A DNA stretch of 10,354 nt, from the NCBI GenBank assembly GCA_044353165.1, contig JBILCM010000076.1, forward strand, positions 1-10,354, in the 5' to 3' direction. The notes under the pieces are model-generated. The model saw only the letters and a list, made by a program, of their open reading frames with translations, searched no databases and was not told where the DNA came from. Shown piece by piece: positions 1-5,916 of the stretch. The stretch comes from JBILCM01 sp044353165. GTDB lineage: Bacteria; Bacillota; Bacilli; Paenibacillales; YIM-B00363. The translations under genes and the position numbers were made by a program. The stretch's first letter is position 1. Each line of letters opens with the position of its first letter.

Positions 1-68
1 ATAGGTTCGAGGTGGAAGCACGGCAACGTGTGCAGCTGACGAATACTAATCGGTCGAGGGCTTATCCA
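1..68 (+). rRNA. 23S ribosomal RNA, 3' end (partial)
   Basis: The window opens inside the last bases of a large-subunit rRNA. The stretch reading GTGCAGCTGACGAATACTAA followed by TCGGTCGAGGGCTTATCC is the typical 3' tail of bacilli 23S rRNA, and a 5S gene follows about 100 bases later, as expected for an rRNA operon. The 5' part lies outside the window. The exact 3' end is estimated, because the partner strand of the terminal helix is not visible. Confidence 0.93.
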
Positions 69-170
69 CAATGCAACACAACACACCACCAACGTTTCGC
101 ATCCGGTTTTCAGGGAATAACCCCTGAATTGAATGACATTAGGTTATTTTCGTTCACACGAAAAAACCGG
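69..170 (+). other. 23S-5S spacer with a processing-type stem
   Basis: This spacer of about 100 bases contains a perfect 8-bp inverted repeat, CCGGTTTT (103-110) and AAAACCGG (163-170), whose right arm ends exactly at the first base of 5S rRNA. Inside it are two small hairpins: CAGGG (111-115) with CCCTG (122-126), and TTTTCG (147-152) with CGAAAA (159-164), the last competing for two bases of the outer stem. By inference the fold presents the pre-5S RNA to processing nucleases. No tRNA gene is present in the spacer. Confidence 0.6.
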
Positions 171-287
171 TTTGGTGACAATGGCGGAGGGGAACCACGC
201 GTACCCATCCCGAACACGACCGTTAAGCCCTCCAGCGCCGATGGTACTTGGACCGCAGGGTCCTGGGAGAGTAGGACGTTGCCAAGC
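171..287 (+). rRNA. rrf: 5S ribosomal RNA
   Basis: This is a complete 5S rRNA of about 117 nt. It starts TTTGGTGACAATGGCGGAGG and ends GACGTTGCCAAGC, so the 5' TTTGGTGAC pairs with the 3' end to form helix I. The internal landmarks CCCATCCCGAACACG, GTTAAGCCCTCCAGCGCCGA and GAGAGTAGGAC are the conserved 5S signature of low-GC Gram-positives. It is the last gene of the rRNA operon whose 23S tail lies just upstream. Ends are placed by the terminal pairing and may be off by one or two bases. Confidence 0.96.
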
Positions 288-304
288 ACAAAGCAAGTCA
301 GACG

Positions 305-340
305 AACGCCCTTGATGTCATCAAGGGCGTTTGTTTTGTG
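305..340 (+). terminator. rRNA operon intrinsic terminator
   Basis: A perfect 11-bp stem, AACGCCCTTGA (305-315) with TCAAGGGCGTT (321-331), closes a 5-nt loop and runs into a T-rich tail at 330-340. It lies 17 bases after the 5S end and would terminate the rRNA transcript. Confidence 0.93.
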
Positions 341-350
341 TTTGCTATCC

Positions 351-379
351 TTGATTTTATAAACCGCATCTTATATAAT
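351..379 (+). promoter_or_regulatory. Strong sigma-A-type promoter (TTGATT-17-TATAAT)
   Basis: The -35 box is TTGATT (351-356), the spacer is 17 bases, and the -10 box TATAAT (374-379) matches consensus exactly. Transcription should start near 385-387. It lies immediately after the rRNA terminator and points toward the structured leader and the DUF6671-like gene. The match is good, but no start site has been measured. Confidence 0.7.
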
Positions 380-380
380 T

Positions 381-410
381 TTGACAATAGCACCGAGAGG
401 TATGTAGAAT
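381..410 (+). promoter_or_regulatory. Second, overlapping sigma-A-type promoter (TTGACA-18-TAGAAT)
   Basis: A consensus -35 TTGACA (381-386), an 18-base spacer and a -10 TAGAAT (405-410) follow the first promoter directly. Its -35 box covers the predicted start point of the upstream promoter, so polymerases on the two would collide. A start near 417 would cut off the 5' strand of the leader's basal stem (411-418), so the two promoters would make RNAs of different folding capacity. Confidence 0.5.
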
Positions 411-560
411 GACCCCGCGAATTGCTACCTTTTTAGCAAGATGTGGTCACAATTTTTGATGACACAGCTTGAAAAGCGGGTAATGGCAAGGGTCTGTTTA
501 CAATAAATCGGCATATTTTTTCCATTCGTTATAGGTGGAATGAATATACCGATTTTTTTG
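386..560 (+). ncRNA. Candidate structured leader or small RNA, family unknown
   Basis: Between the promoters and a Rho-independent terminator lies about 175 nt that can fold into a branched structure. A basal stem can form from GACC (411-414) with GGTC (491-494) and CCGC (415-418) with GCGG (476-479). It encloses hairpin TTGCTA (422-427) with TAGCAA (434-439), and hairpin TGTG-G-TCA (442-449) with TGACACA (460-466), which has one bulged G. The terminator at 505-559 ends the element, and a strong ribosome site follows. I see no T-box AGGGTGG motif, TPP, SAM, lysine, guanine or M-box signature. It could be a riboswitch or attenuator for the downstream genes, a free small RNA, or chance pairing. 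The helices come from reading by eye. Confidence 0.4.
505..559 (+). terminator. Terminator ahead of the DUF6671-like gene (attenuator candidate)
   Basis: A long hairpin forms from AAATCGG (505-511) with CCGATTT (549-555), then ATATT (513-517) with AATAT (543-547) after one mismatch, then CATTC (523-527) with GAATG (538-542) past a five-base bulge. Seven T residues (553-559) follow. That makes 17 base pairs with a T tail, located after the promoters and about 30 bases before the next gene, so read-through would have to be partial or regulated. Confidence 0.75.
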
Positions 561-572
561 TGCTATTTTTCT

Positions 573-642
573 GGAAGGGGGGTGATGAATTATTGAAAAA
601 TACTCTCACATTTATGAAGGGAAGAAAGCATTTCTCTCAACC
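573..642 (+). other. Strong ribosome site and disrupted start region of the DUF6671-like gene
   Basis: The Shine-Dalgarno AAGGGGGGTGAT (575-586) is nearly the full complement of the 16S 3' end, and its ideal start window is about 588-593. The reading frame of the downstream gene is open back to a TGA at 586-588 and encodes 17 extra residues (592-642) ending KKAFLST just before the first ATG at 643. It has only ATT codons (589 and 592) where a start is expected. The nearby ATG at 585 is in another frame and stops after three codons at 594. One extra T at 593/594, an ATG-to-ATT change at 589, or true ATT initiation would each explain the picture. Confidence 0.6.
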
Positions 643-1458
643 ATGCACGGGAAAGAAGCAGCTATTTCTCCGACATTTGCACAAATATTGAACGTTACTA
701 CGGTGACATCCCAAGTAATCAATACGGATGTGTTGGGGACATTCAGTGGGGAAGTTCCACGTTTAGGCCATCCATTGGAAGTTTTGCGAAAGAAGGTTCA
801 ATTGGGAATTCATAATAGCGGGATTCCGTTGGGGGTTGCGAACGAAGGGAGTTTTGGTCCTCATCCATGGGTTCCATACATCGGTTCCGATCACGAAATG
901 ATGATCTGGAAAGATGAAGATTTGGGAATCGAAATCGTTGAACAACTGATTTCATTAGAAACAAACTACGAGACCCTTACCGTTGCATCATGGGATAACA
1001 TGATGGAAGCTTTCTTGGGAAGGGTGATGTTCCCATCGCATGCCGTTATCGTTAAACCTAACACTGCGGCACACCCAGATGTTGTATTCAAAGGATTAAG
1101 ACAGATTGATGAGGTTCGTGAAGCAATAAGTAAGTGTATTGACCGCTCTGATGATGGTCTAGTGAGTGTGCAGACTGATATGCGAGCCCACATGAATCCA
1201 TCGCGAATGAGGGTCATAGAAGACTTAGCACGGAGGATGGCATATCGATTAAGAGCCGTCTGCCCGGGCTGTGGGTGCCCGGGTTGGGGGGTGGTTGGAT
1301 ACATCAGGGGATTACCTTGTGAAGTTTGCAACCATAAAACCAACGTCATTCACCAAGACTGTTATGGATGTCCTCGTTGTGATCACCGTATAAATATTTC
1401 TCGTTCAGATAGATCAGAAACAGCAGAACAAAAATATTGCGAAATCTGCAACCCCTAA
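643..1458 (+). CDS. DUF6671-like protein with Cys-rich zinc-ribbon C-terminus
   Basis: I recognise this as resembling the DUF6671 family, whose function is unknown. Landmarks, numbered from the ATG at 643, are MHGKE (1-5), TDVLGTFSGEVPR (28-40), EGSFGPHP (68-75), IVKPN (136-140) and TDMRAHMNPSRM (178-189). The tail has Cys pairs at 207/210, 226/229, 240/243/246 and 266/269, the pattern of one or two zinc ribbons. No signal peptide or membrane segment is visible, so a cytoplasmic protein is likely. ATG 643 is the first conventional start in frame, but it has no ribosome site. The family-like N-terminal sequence continues upstream to about 592, behind a strong ribosome site without a normal start codon. 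The gene may therefore use ATT, be truncated, or be a recent pseudogene. It lies about 40 bases before the broken icd gene and is probably cotranscribed with it and ilvD. Confidence 0.7.
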   Translation: MHGKEAAISPTFAQILNVTTVTSQVINTDVLGTFSGEVPRLGHPLEVLRKKVQLGIHNSGIPLGVANEGSFGPHPWVPYIGSDHEMMIWKDEDLGIEIVEQLISLETNYETLTVASWDNMMEAFLGRVMFPSHAVIVKPNTAAHPDVVFKGLRQIDEVREAISKCIDRSDDGLVSVQTDMRAHMNPSRMRVIEDLARRMAYRLRAVCPGCGCPGWGVVGYIRGLPCEVCNHKTNVIHQDCYGCPRCDHRINISRSDRSETAEQKYCEICNP

Positions 1459-1493
1459 AATTTGTTGAAGTAATAATCATGAGGAGGTATTTA

Positions 1494-2569
1494 ATAGGGG
1501 AAATGCGCCCATTACAGTGGCATATGGTGACGGGATTGGTCCGGAGATTATGGAAGCCACTCTGGATGTCTTAAGGGAAGCAGGAGCTCGAATTGATATA
1601 GAAACGATTGAAATTGGGAAAAAGGTGTATCTGCGGGGAAGTAAAACAGGCATTGAGTCGCAAGCCTGGGAGTCACTGCGGAGAACGAAAGTTTTTTTGA
1701 AAGCACCGATAACTACGCCACAGGGCGGGGGTTATACGCCAATGTCAGACCGGCAGTTTCCTACTATCCATTCGTAAAAACGAAGCACCCTAATATGAAC
1801 GTAGTGATTATTCGTGAAAATGAGGAGGATCTCTACGCAGGCATAGAACACCGCCAAACAGATCAAGTTTACCAATGTTTGAATATTATCAGCAGGCCCG
1901 GTACGGAGAAAATAGTCAGGTATGCTTTTGAGTATGCGAGGAGCGGATCAGAATCTTGCCAATCCGTCGGGACTCCTGCTAGAAGCTGTCTTGATGCTTC
2001 AACACATTGGCCAGAATGATGTTGCTTCCAGAATACACAATGGATGGTTAAGAACGCTAGAGGAAGGTATACATACGTGTGATATTTTCCTTGAAGGAAC
2101 AAGCAAGCAAAAAGTAGGCACCAAAGAATTTACACGAGCAATTATATCGAATTTAGGGAAATTGCCAGAAACTCTTCCTGCCGTGACATATAAAGATGTC
2201 CCTAAATTACATATTGCAACAAAACCGGTAATTCCCCAAACGAAGCAATTGGTGGGTGTGGATATATTCATTCATTGGAATCAAGGGACGCCAGATCTGC
2301 TAGGAAAGTCTGTTGAACGCATCCAGTCCAGTTCCTTGCGATTACAAGTCATAACCAACCGCGGGGTCAAGGTGTATCCTGATGGTTTTTCGGAAACATT
2401 CTGTACAGATCACTGGAGATGCCGGTTTATGACAGTGGAAGGAGAGACCATACAATCCGAGCAAATCATTGAAATTTACAACAACTTCATTACAGCAGGA
2501 TTTGATTGTATTAAGACAGAAAATCTATATACATTTGATGGAGTGCCTGGATTTTCAAGTGTACATTGA
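1494..2569 (+). pseudogene. icd: Isocitrate dehydrogenase (NADP), Thermus/Rickettsia type, degraded
   Basis: Three pieces of one isocitrate dehydrogenase lie in order in two frames. Piece 1 (about 1502-1734) reads NAPITVAYGDGIGPEIMEAT through KAPITTPQGGGY. Piece 2 (1735 to about 1940) resumes one frame over with YANVRPAVSYYPFVKTKHPN and RENEEDLYAGIEHRQTD. Piece 3 (about 1937-2569) starts at DQNLANPSGLLL and keeps the long C-terminal domain of this IDH type, including ITNRGVKVYPDGF and FCTDHWRCRF. About 14 residues are missing at the first junction, where the family has its SLNVTIRK-like substrate-binding segment. Roughly 105 are missing at the second, which should hold the catalytic Lys and metal-binding Asp residues. 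Remaining plus missing residues give about 480, the family's usual length. A good ribosome site (GAGGAGGT, 1481-1488) remains, but no ATG, GTG or TTG in frame follows before NAPITV. An active enzyme is not possible from this locus. A C-terminal fragment could still be translated. Confidence 0.92.
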
Positions 2570-2592
2570 TAACATTTAGGAGGCTACGAATC

Positions 2593-4281
2593 ATGACAAA
2601 ACAAAACCAAGATTTGCGAATTCGAAGCATTGTCATCAGCGAGGGCGAAAACCGTGCACCCAATCGAGCCATGCTCAGGGCAGTCGGGTTTAAAGATGAG
2701 GATTTCTTAAAGCCGATGATCGGCGTAGCAAGTACATGGAGTGAAGTCACACCTTGCAATATGCATATTGATCAGTTGGCAATTCAAGCTAAAGAGGGAG
2801 TAAAAGAAAACGGCGGGGCACCTCTCATCTTTAATACCATCACCGTTTCGGACGGCATCTCGATGGGACATGAGGGTATGAGATATTCTTTACCTAGCCG
2901 TGAGGTCATCGCGGATTCGATAGAAACCGTGGTTGGAGCAGAACGATTGGATGGATTGGTGGCGATTGGCGGTTGCGATAAAAACATGCCTGGGTGCATG
3001 ATGGCCATCGGCAGATTGAATGTTCCCTCGGTTTTCGTGTACGGAGGTACCATTTCGCCTGGAAAATCGAATGAGGGTAAAGACCTAGATATTGTTTCAG
3101 TCTTTGAAGCCGTAGGTCAGTACAATGCAGGTAAGCTGGACCGAGCACAGTTACATGAAATTGAATGTCAAGCATGCCCGGGCGCGGGATCCTGTGGGGG
3201 TATGTACACGGCGAATACGATGGCATCTGCCATCGAAGCGATGGGCATGAGCCTGCCAGGCAGCGCCTCGAATCCAGCAGTGCGTCAAGAGAAGCGAACG
3301 GATTGTTATCAAGCCGGGGGAGCGGTGGTCAATTTACTCCGCAAACAAATTTATCCTCGTGATATTATGACCAAGAAAGCATTCGAGAATGCAATTACTG
3401 TCATCATGGCACTCGGTGGGTCTACGAATGCATTCCTGCACTTATTGGCAATCGCACATGCTGTGGAAGTAGATTTAGACTTGGATGATTTTGAACGAAT
3501 TCGTAAGCGGGTACCACACATAGCAGATTTAAAACCAAGCGGTCGATATGTCATGGAACACCTTCATGACGTTGGAGGTGTATCCGCGGTCATGAAGGTA
3601 TTGCTCGAGGCAGGCTTACTTCATGGTGATTGTCTCACGGTAACAGGCCAAACGTTGGCAGAGAATTTAGCGAATGTGCCTTCCTTGAAGGAGGGTCAAA
3701 CCATTATTCGTTCATTGAATCAGCCGCTTCGGGCAACGGGTCCTTTGTATGTATTGAAGGGGAATTTAGCACCTGAGGGTGCAGTTGCCAAGATGTCCGG
3801 TTTGAAGATCACGAAGATGACAGGGCCTGCAAGGGTTTTTGATTCTGAAGAAGAAGCAACGAAAGCTGTGTTAAATAATGATATCCACCCGGGAGATATT
3901 ATAGTTATACGATACGCCGGCCCTAAAGGGGGACCCGGCATGTCAGAAATGCTCTCCATTACAGCAATCATTGTTGGCAAAGGACTAGGCGAAAAAGTGG
4001 GGTTAATTACAGATGGGCGTTTCTCCGGGGGCACACATGGTCTAGTCGTTGGACATGTCTCACCAGAAGCGCAAGTCGGAGGACCGATTGCTTTACTTCA
4101 AGAGGGTGACCTCATCACGATTGATAGTGAAATCCAACAATTGCATATGGCCGTAACGGAAGAAGAAATGAACAATCGATTCCTTCAATGGACAGAACCG
4201 CCGCTGCGATACGCAAGAGGCATTCTGAATAAATATGCTCGTCTGGTGTCATCAGCATCCAAAGGCGCTGTTACAGACTAA
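2593..4281 (+). CDS. ilvD: Dihydroxyacid dehydratase
   Basis: This 562-residue protein is full length for IlvD (IlvD/Edd family). It dehydrates 2,3-dihydroxy-isovalerate and 2,3-dihydroxy-3-methylvalerate to the 2-keto acids that precede valine, leucine and isoleucine, in the cytoplasm. Cluster-ligand cysteines are visible at C55 (VTPCN), C128 (GGCDKNMPGC) and C201 (CPGAGSCGG), the three-Cys pattern of a [2Fe-2S] dehydratase. K130 in DKNMPG is the expected modified, metal-binding Lys. The catalytic Ser motif GRFSGGTHG lies near 475-483, with S478. I chose the ATG at 2593 because AGGAGG (2578-2583) sits nine bases before it. An in-frame ATG at 2566 overlaps the icd remnant and has no ribosome site. 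No T-box or other leader is seen directly upstream, so transcription probably comes from the promoters at 351-410 through the DUF6671-like gene and the icd remnant. A terminator follows. Confidence 0.96.
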   Translation: MTKQNQDLRIRSIVISEGENRAPNRAMLRAVGFKDEDFLKPMIGVASTWSEVTPCNMHIDQLAIQAKEGVKENGGAPLIFNTITVSDGISMGHEGMRYSLPSREVIADSIETVVGAERLDGLVAIGGCDKNMPGCMMAIGRLNVPSVFVYGGTISPGKSNEGKDLDIVSVFEAVGQYNAGKLDRAQLHEIECQACPGAGSCGGMYTANTMASAIEAMGMSLPGSASNPAVRQEKRTDCYQAGGAVVNLLRKQIYPRDIMTKKAFENAITVIMALGGSTNAFLHLLAIAHAVEVDLDLDDFERIRKRVPHIADLKPSGRYVMEHLHDVGGVSAVMKVLLEAGLLHGDCLTVTGQTLAENLANVPSLKEGQTIIRSLNQPLRATGPLYVLKGNLAPEGAVAKMSGLKITKMTGPARVFDSEEEATKAVLNNDIHPGDIIVIRYAGPKGGPGMSEMLSITAIIVGKGLGEKVGLITDGRFSGGTHGLVVGHVSPEAQVGGPIALLQEGDLITIDSEIQQLHMAVTEEEMNNRFLQWTEPPLRYARGILNKYARLVSSASKGAVTD

Positions 4282-4288
4282 TGAGGAG

Positions 4289-4318
4289 AGCCTACTACCA
4301 AGTAGGCTTATTTATTTA
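4289..4318 (+). terminator. Terminator after ilvD
   Basis: A perfect 8-bp stem, AGCCTACT (4289-4296) with AGTAGGCT (4301-4308), closes a four-base loop ACCA and leads into TATTTATTT. It begins seven bases after the ilvD stop codon and separates the ilvD block from guaB. The tail is T-rich but interrupted by A residues. Confidence 0.82.
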
Positions 4319-4349
4319 ACATCGTAGGGGGAAGGGAAAGCATACATTC

Positions 4350-4378
4350 TTGACCATGCATATCTACTCTGATACTAT
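4350..4378 (+). promoter_or_regulatory. guaB promoter (TTGACC-17-TACTAT)
   Basis: The -35 box TTGACC (4350-4355), a 17-base spacer and the -10 box TACTAT (4373-4378) give a good sigma-A-type promoter just after the ilvD terminator. Transcription should start near 4385, leaving an mRNA leader of only about 40 nt. That is too short for a purine riboswitch, and none is seen. Confidence 0.7.
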
Positions 4379-4426
4379 TGCAATAAACTATTTTTGAATG
4401 CTTTAAATCGATGAGGAGGGGCCCTG

Positions 4427-5887
4427 TTGAGTTGGGAAAACAAATTCGCAAAAGAAGGCTTAACCTTCGATGATGTCCTTCTGTTACCGAGACGGTCGGA
4501 CGTGCTACCTAGAGATGCAGATGTTTCCACAAGGTTAGGTCCAAATTTGCAATTGAATATCCCTCTAATGAGTGCGGGTATGGACACAGTGACAGAGTCC
4601 GGGCTAGCCATCGCGATTGCGAGGGAAGGCGGCATCGGAATTATTCATAAGAATATGTCGATGGCGCAACAGGCAGAAGAAGTAGATCGAGTCAAGCGCT
4701 CGGAGAGCGGCGTGATCACGAACCCATTCTCGTTAACTCCCGAGCATCATGTATATGATGCAGAAGAACTAATGGGTAAATACAGGATTTCCGGAGTGCC
4801 CATTGTTGATCGCAACAACAAGTTGGTGGGAATTCTAACGAATCGTGATTTGCGTTTTGTGCATGATTACTCCATACAAATTAGAGAAGTCATGACACAC
4901 GAGAATTTGGTTACAGCACCCGTCGGCACGACGCTCAATGACGCTGAAAGCATTCTACAAAAACATAAAATCGAGAAATTGCCCCTAGTGGATGAAAATT
5001 ATCAACTCAAGGGACTTATCACCATTAAAGATATTGAGAAGGCCATTCAATTTCCTAATGCGGCTAAAGATCGACAAGGTCGCCTAGTGGTCGGTGCAGC
5101 AGTAGGGATTAGCAAAGACACGTTCGAGAGAACAGCGGCGCTTGTTGAAGCTGAAGTGGATGCGATCGTTGTTGACTCGGCTCATGGTGCACATACGAAT
5201 ATTATAGAGACTGTGCGTAAATTACGACAGTTATATCCAGAATTATTAATTGTTGCAGGCAATGTTGCGACAGCAGAAGCTACGCATGCTTTAATTGATG
5301 CGGGCGCATCTGTGATCAAAGTTGGGATTGGACCAGGCTCAATCTGCACCACAAGAGTAATTGCAGGGATTGGCGTACCTCAAATAACGGCCATTTATGA
5401 TTGTGCAACCGTGGCTAACGCGCACAATATTCCGATTATTGCGGATGGCGGCATTAAATATTCTGGGGACGTCACCAAAGCGATTGCAGCAGGCGCCAGT
5501 GTTGTCATGGTCGGTTCACTGTTTGCAGGTACAGAGGAAAGTCCGGGTGAATCTGAGATCTTCCAAGGTCGACGTTTCAAAGTATACCGCGGTATGGGTT
5601 CCATTGGCGCAATGAAAGATGGAAGCAAGGATCGCTATTTCCAAGAAAACGAAAATAAGCTAGTCCCTGAAGGCATTGAAGGTCGAGTTCCTTATAAAGG
5701 ACCGCTTAAAGACACTATTCATCAACTCGTTGGCGGATTACGCTCAGGCATGGGTTATTGCGGGACAAAAACAATTCAGGAGTTACGAACGGATACTCAG
5801 TTTATTCGAATTACCGGTGCAGGTCTTCGCGAAAGTCATCCTCATGATGTGCAAATTACCAAAGAGGCACCGAATTATTCACTATAA
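4427..5887 (+). CDS. guaB: Inosine-5'-monophosphate dehydrogenase
   Basis: This protein oxidises IMP to XMP with NAD+, the committed step of guanine nucleotide synthesis, in the cytoplasm. The 486 residues match the usual IMPDH length. The N-terminus KFAKEGLTFDDVLLLPRRSD is diagnostic. A tandem CBS (Bateman) module occupies about 95-205 and splits the TIM barrel. The catalytic loop GPGSICTTR carries nucleophile C307, DGG lies at 340-342, and the mobile-flap Arg-Tyr pair is R403-Y404 in KDRYFQ. The C-terminal GLRSGMGYCG (438-447) is also typical. The start is TTG at 4427, placed by GAGGAGGGG (4413-4421) and by agreement with the family N-terminus; no ATG fits. It heads the housekeeping run, with dacA only 29 bases downstream and no terminator between them. 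Confidence 0.98.
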   Translation: MSWENKFAKEGLTFDDVLLLPRRSDVLPRDADVSTRLGPNLQLNIPLMSAGMDTVTESGLAIAIAREGGIGIIHKNMSMAQQAEEVDRVKRSESGVITNPFSLTPEHHVYDAEELMGKYRISGVPIVDRNNKLVGILTNRDLRFVHDYSIQIREVMTHENLVTAPVGTTLNDAESILQKHKIEKLPLVDENYQLKGLITIKDIEKAIQFPNAAKDRQGRLVVGAAVGISKDTFERTAALVEAEVDAIVVDSAHGAHTNIIETVRKLRQLYPELLIVAGNVATAEATHALIDAGASVIKVGIGPGSICTTRVIAGIGVPQITAIYDCATVANAHNIPIIADGGIKYSGDVTKAIAAGASVVMVGSLFAGTEESPGESEIFQGRRFKVYRGMGSIGAMKDGSKDRYFQENENKLVPEGIEGRVPYKGPLKDTIHQLVGGLRSGMGYCGTKTIQELRTDTQFIRITGAGLRESHPHDVQITKEAPNYSL

Positions 5888-5916
5888 CGTTATTTTACGA
5901 AGGAGAAACGATTTCC

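Noticed and set aside
12..362. Plus-strand open frames over the first 360 bases
   Set aside because: They lie over 23S rRNA, the spacer, 5S rRNA and the terminator. There is no ribosome site and no protein-like sequence.
386..592. T-box or a familiar riboswitch ahead of the DUF6671-ilvD block
   Set aside because: The AGGGTGG T-box sequence and the core motifs of TPP, SAM, lysine, guanine, glycine and M-box elements are absent, so I left the element unnamed.
966..1349. Minus-strand open frame of 127 codons opposite the DUF6671-like gene
   Set aside because: It is an antisense shadow of a plus-strand gene with clear family motifs. There is no ribosome site and no recognisable domain.
1922..2569. 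A stand-alone gene for the C-terminal icd part
   Set aside because: The sequence is plainly the C-terminal half of IDH, its ATG lies at the deletion scar without a ribosome site, and the catalytic core is missing. It is best treated as part of the pseudogene.
2566..2592. Earlier in-frame ATG for ilvD at 2566
   Set aside because: It overlaps the icd stop, lacks a ribosome site and adds nine residues not typical of IlvD. AGGAGG at 2578-2583 points to the ATG at 2593.
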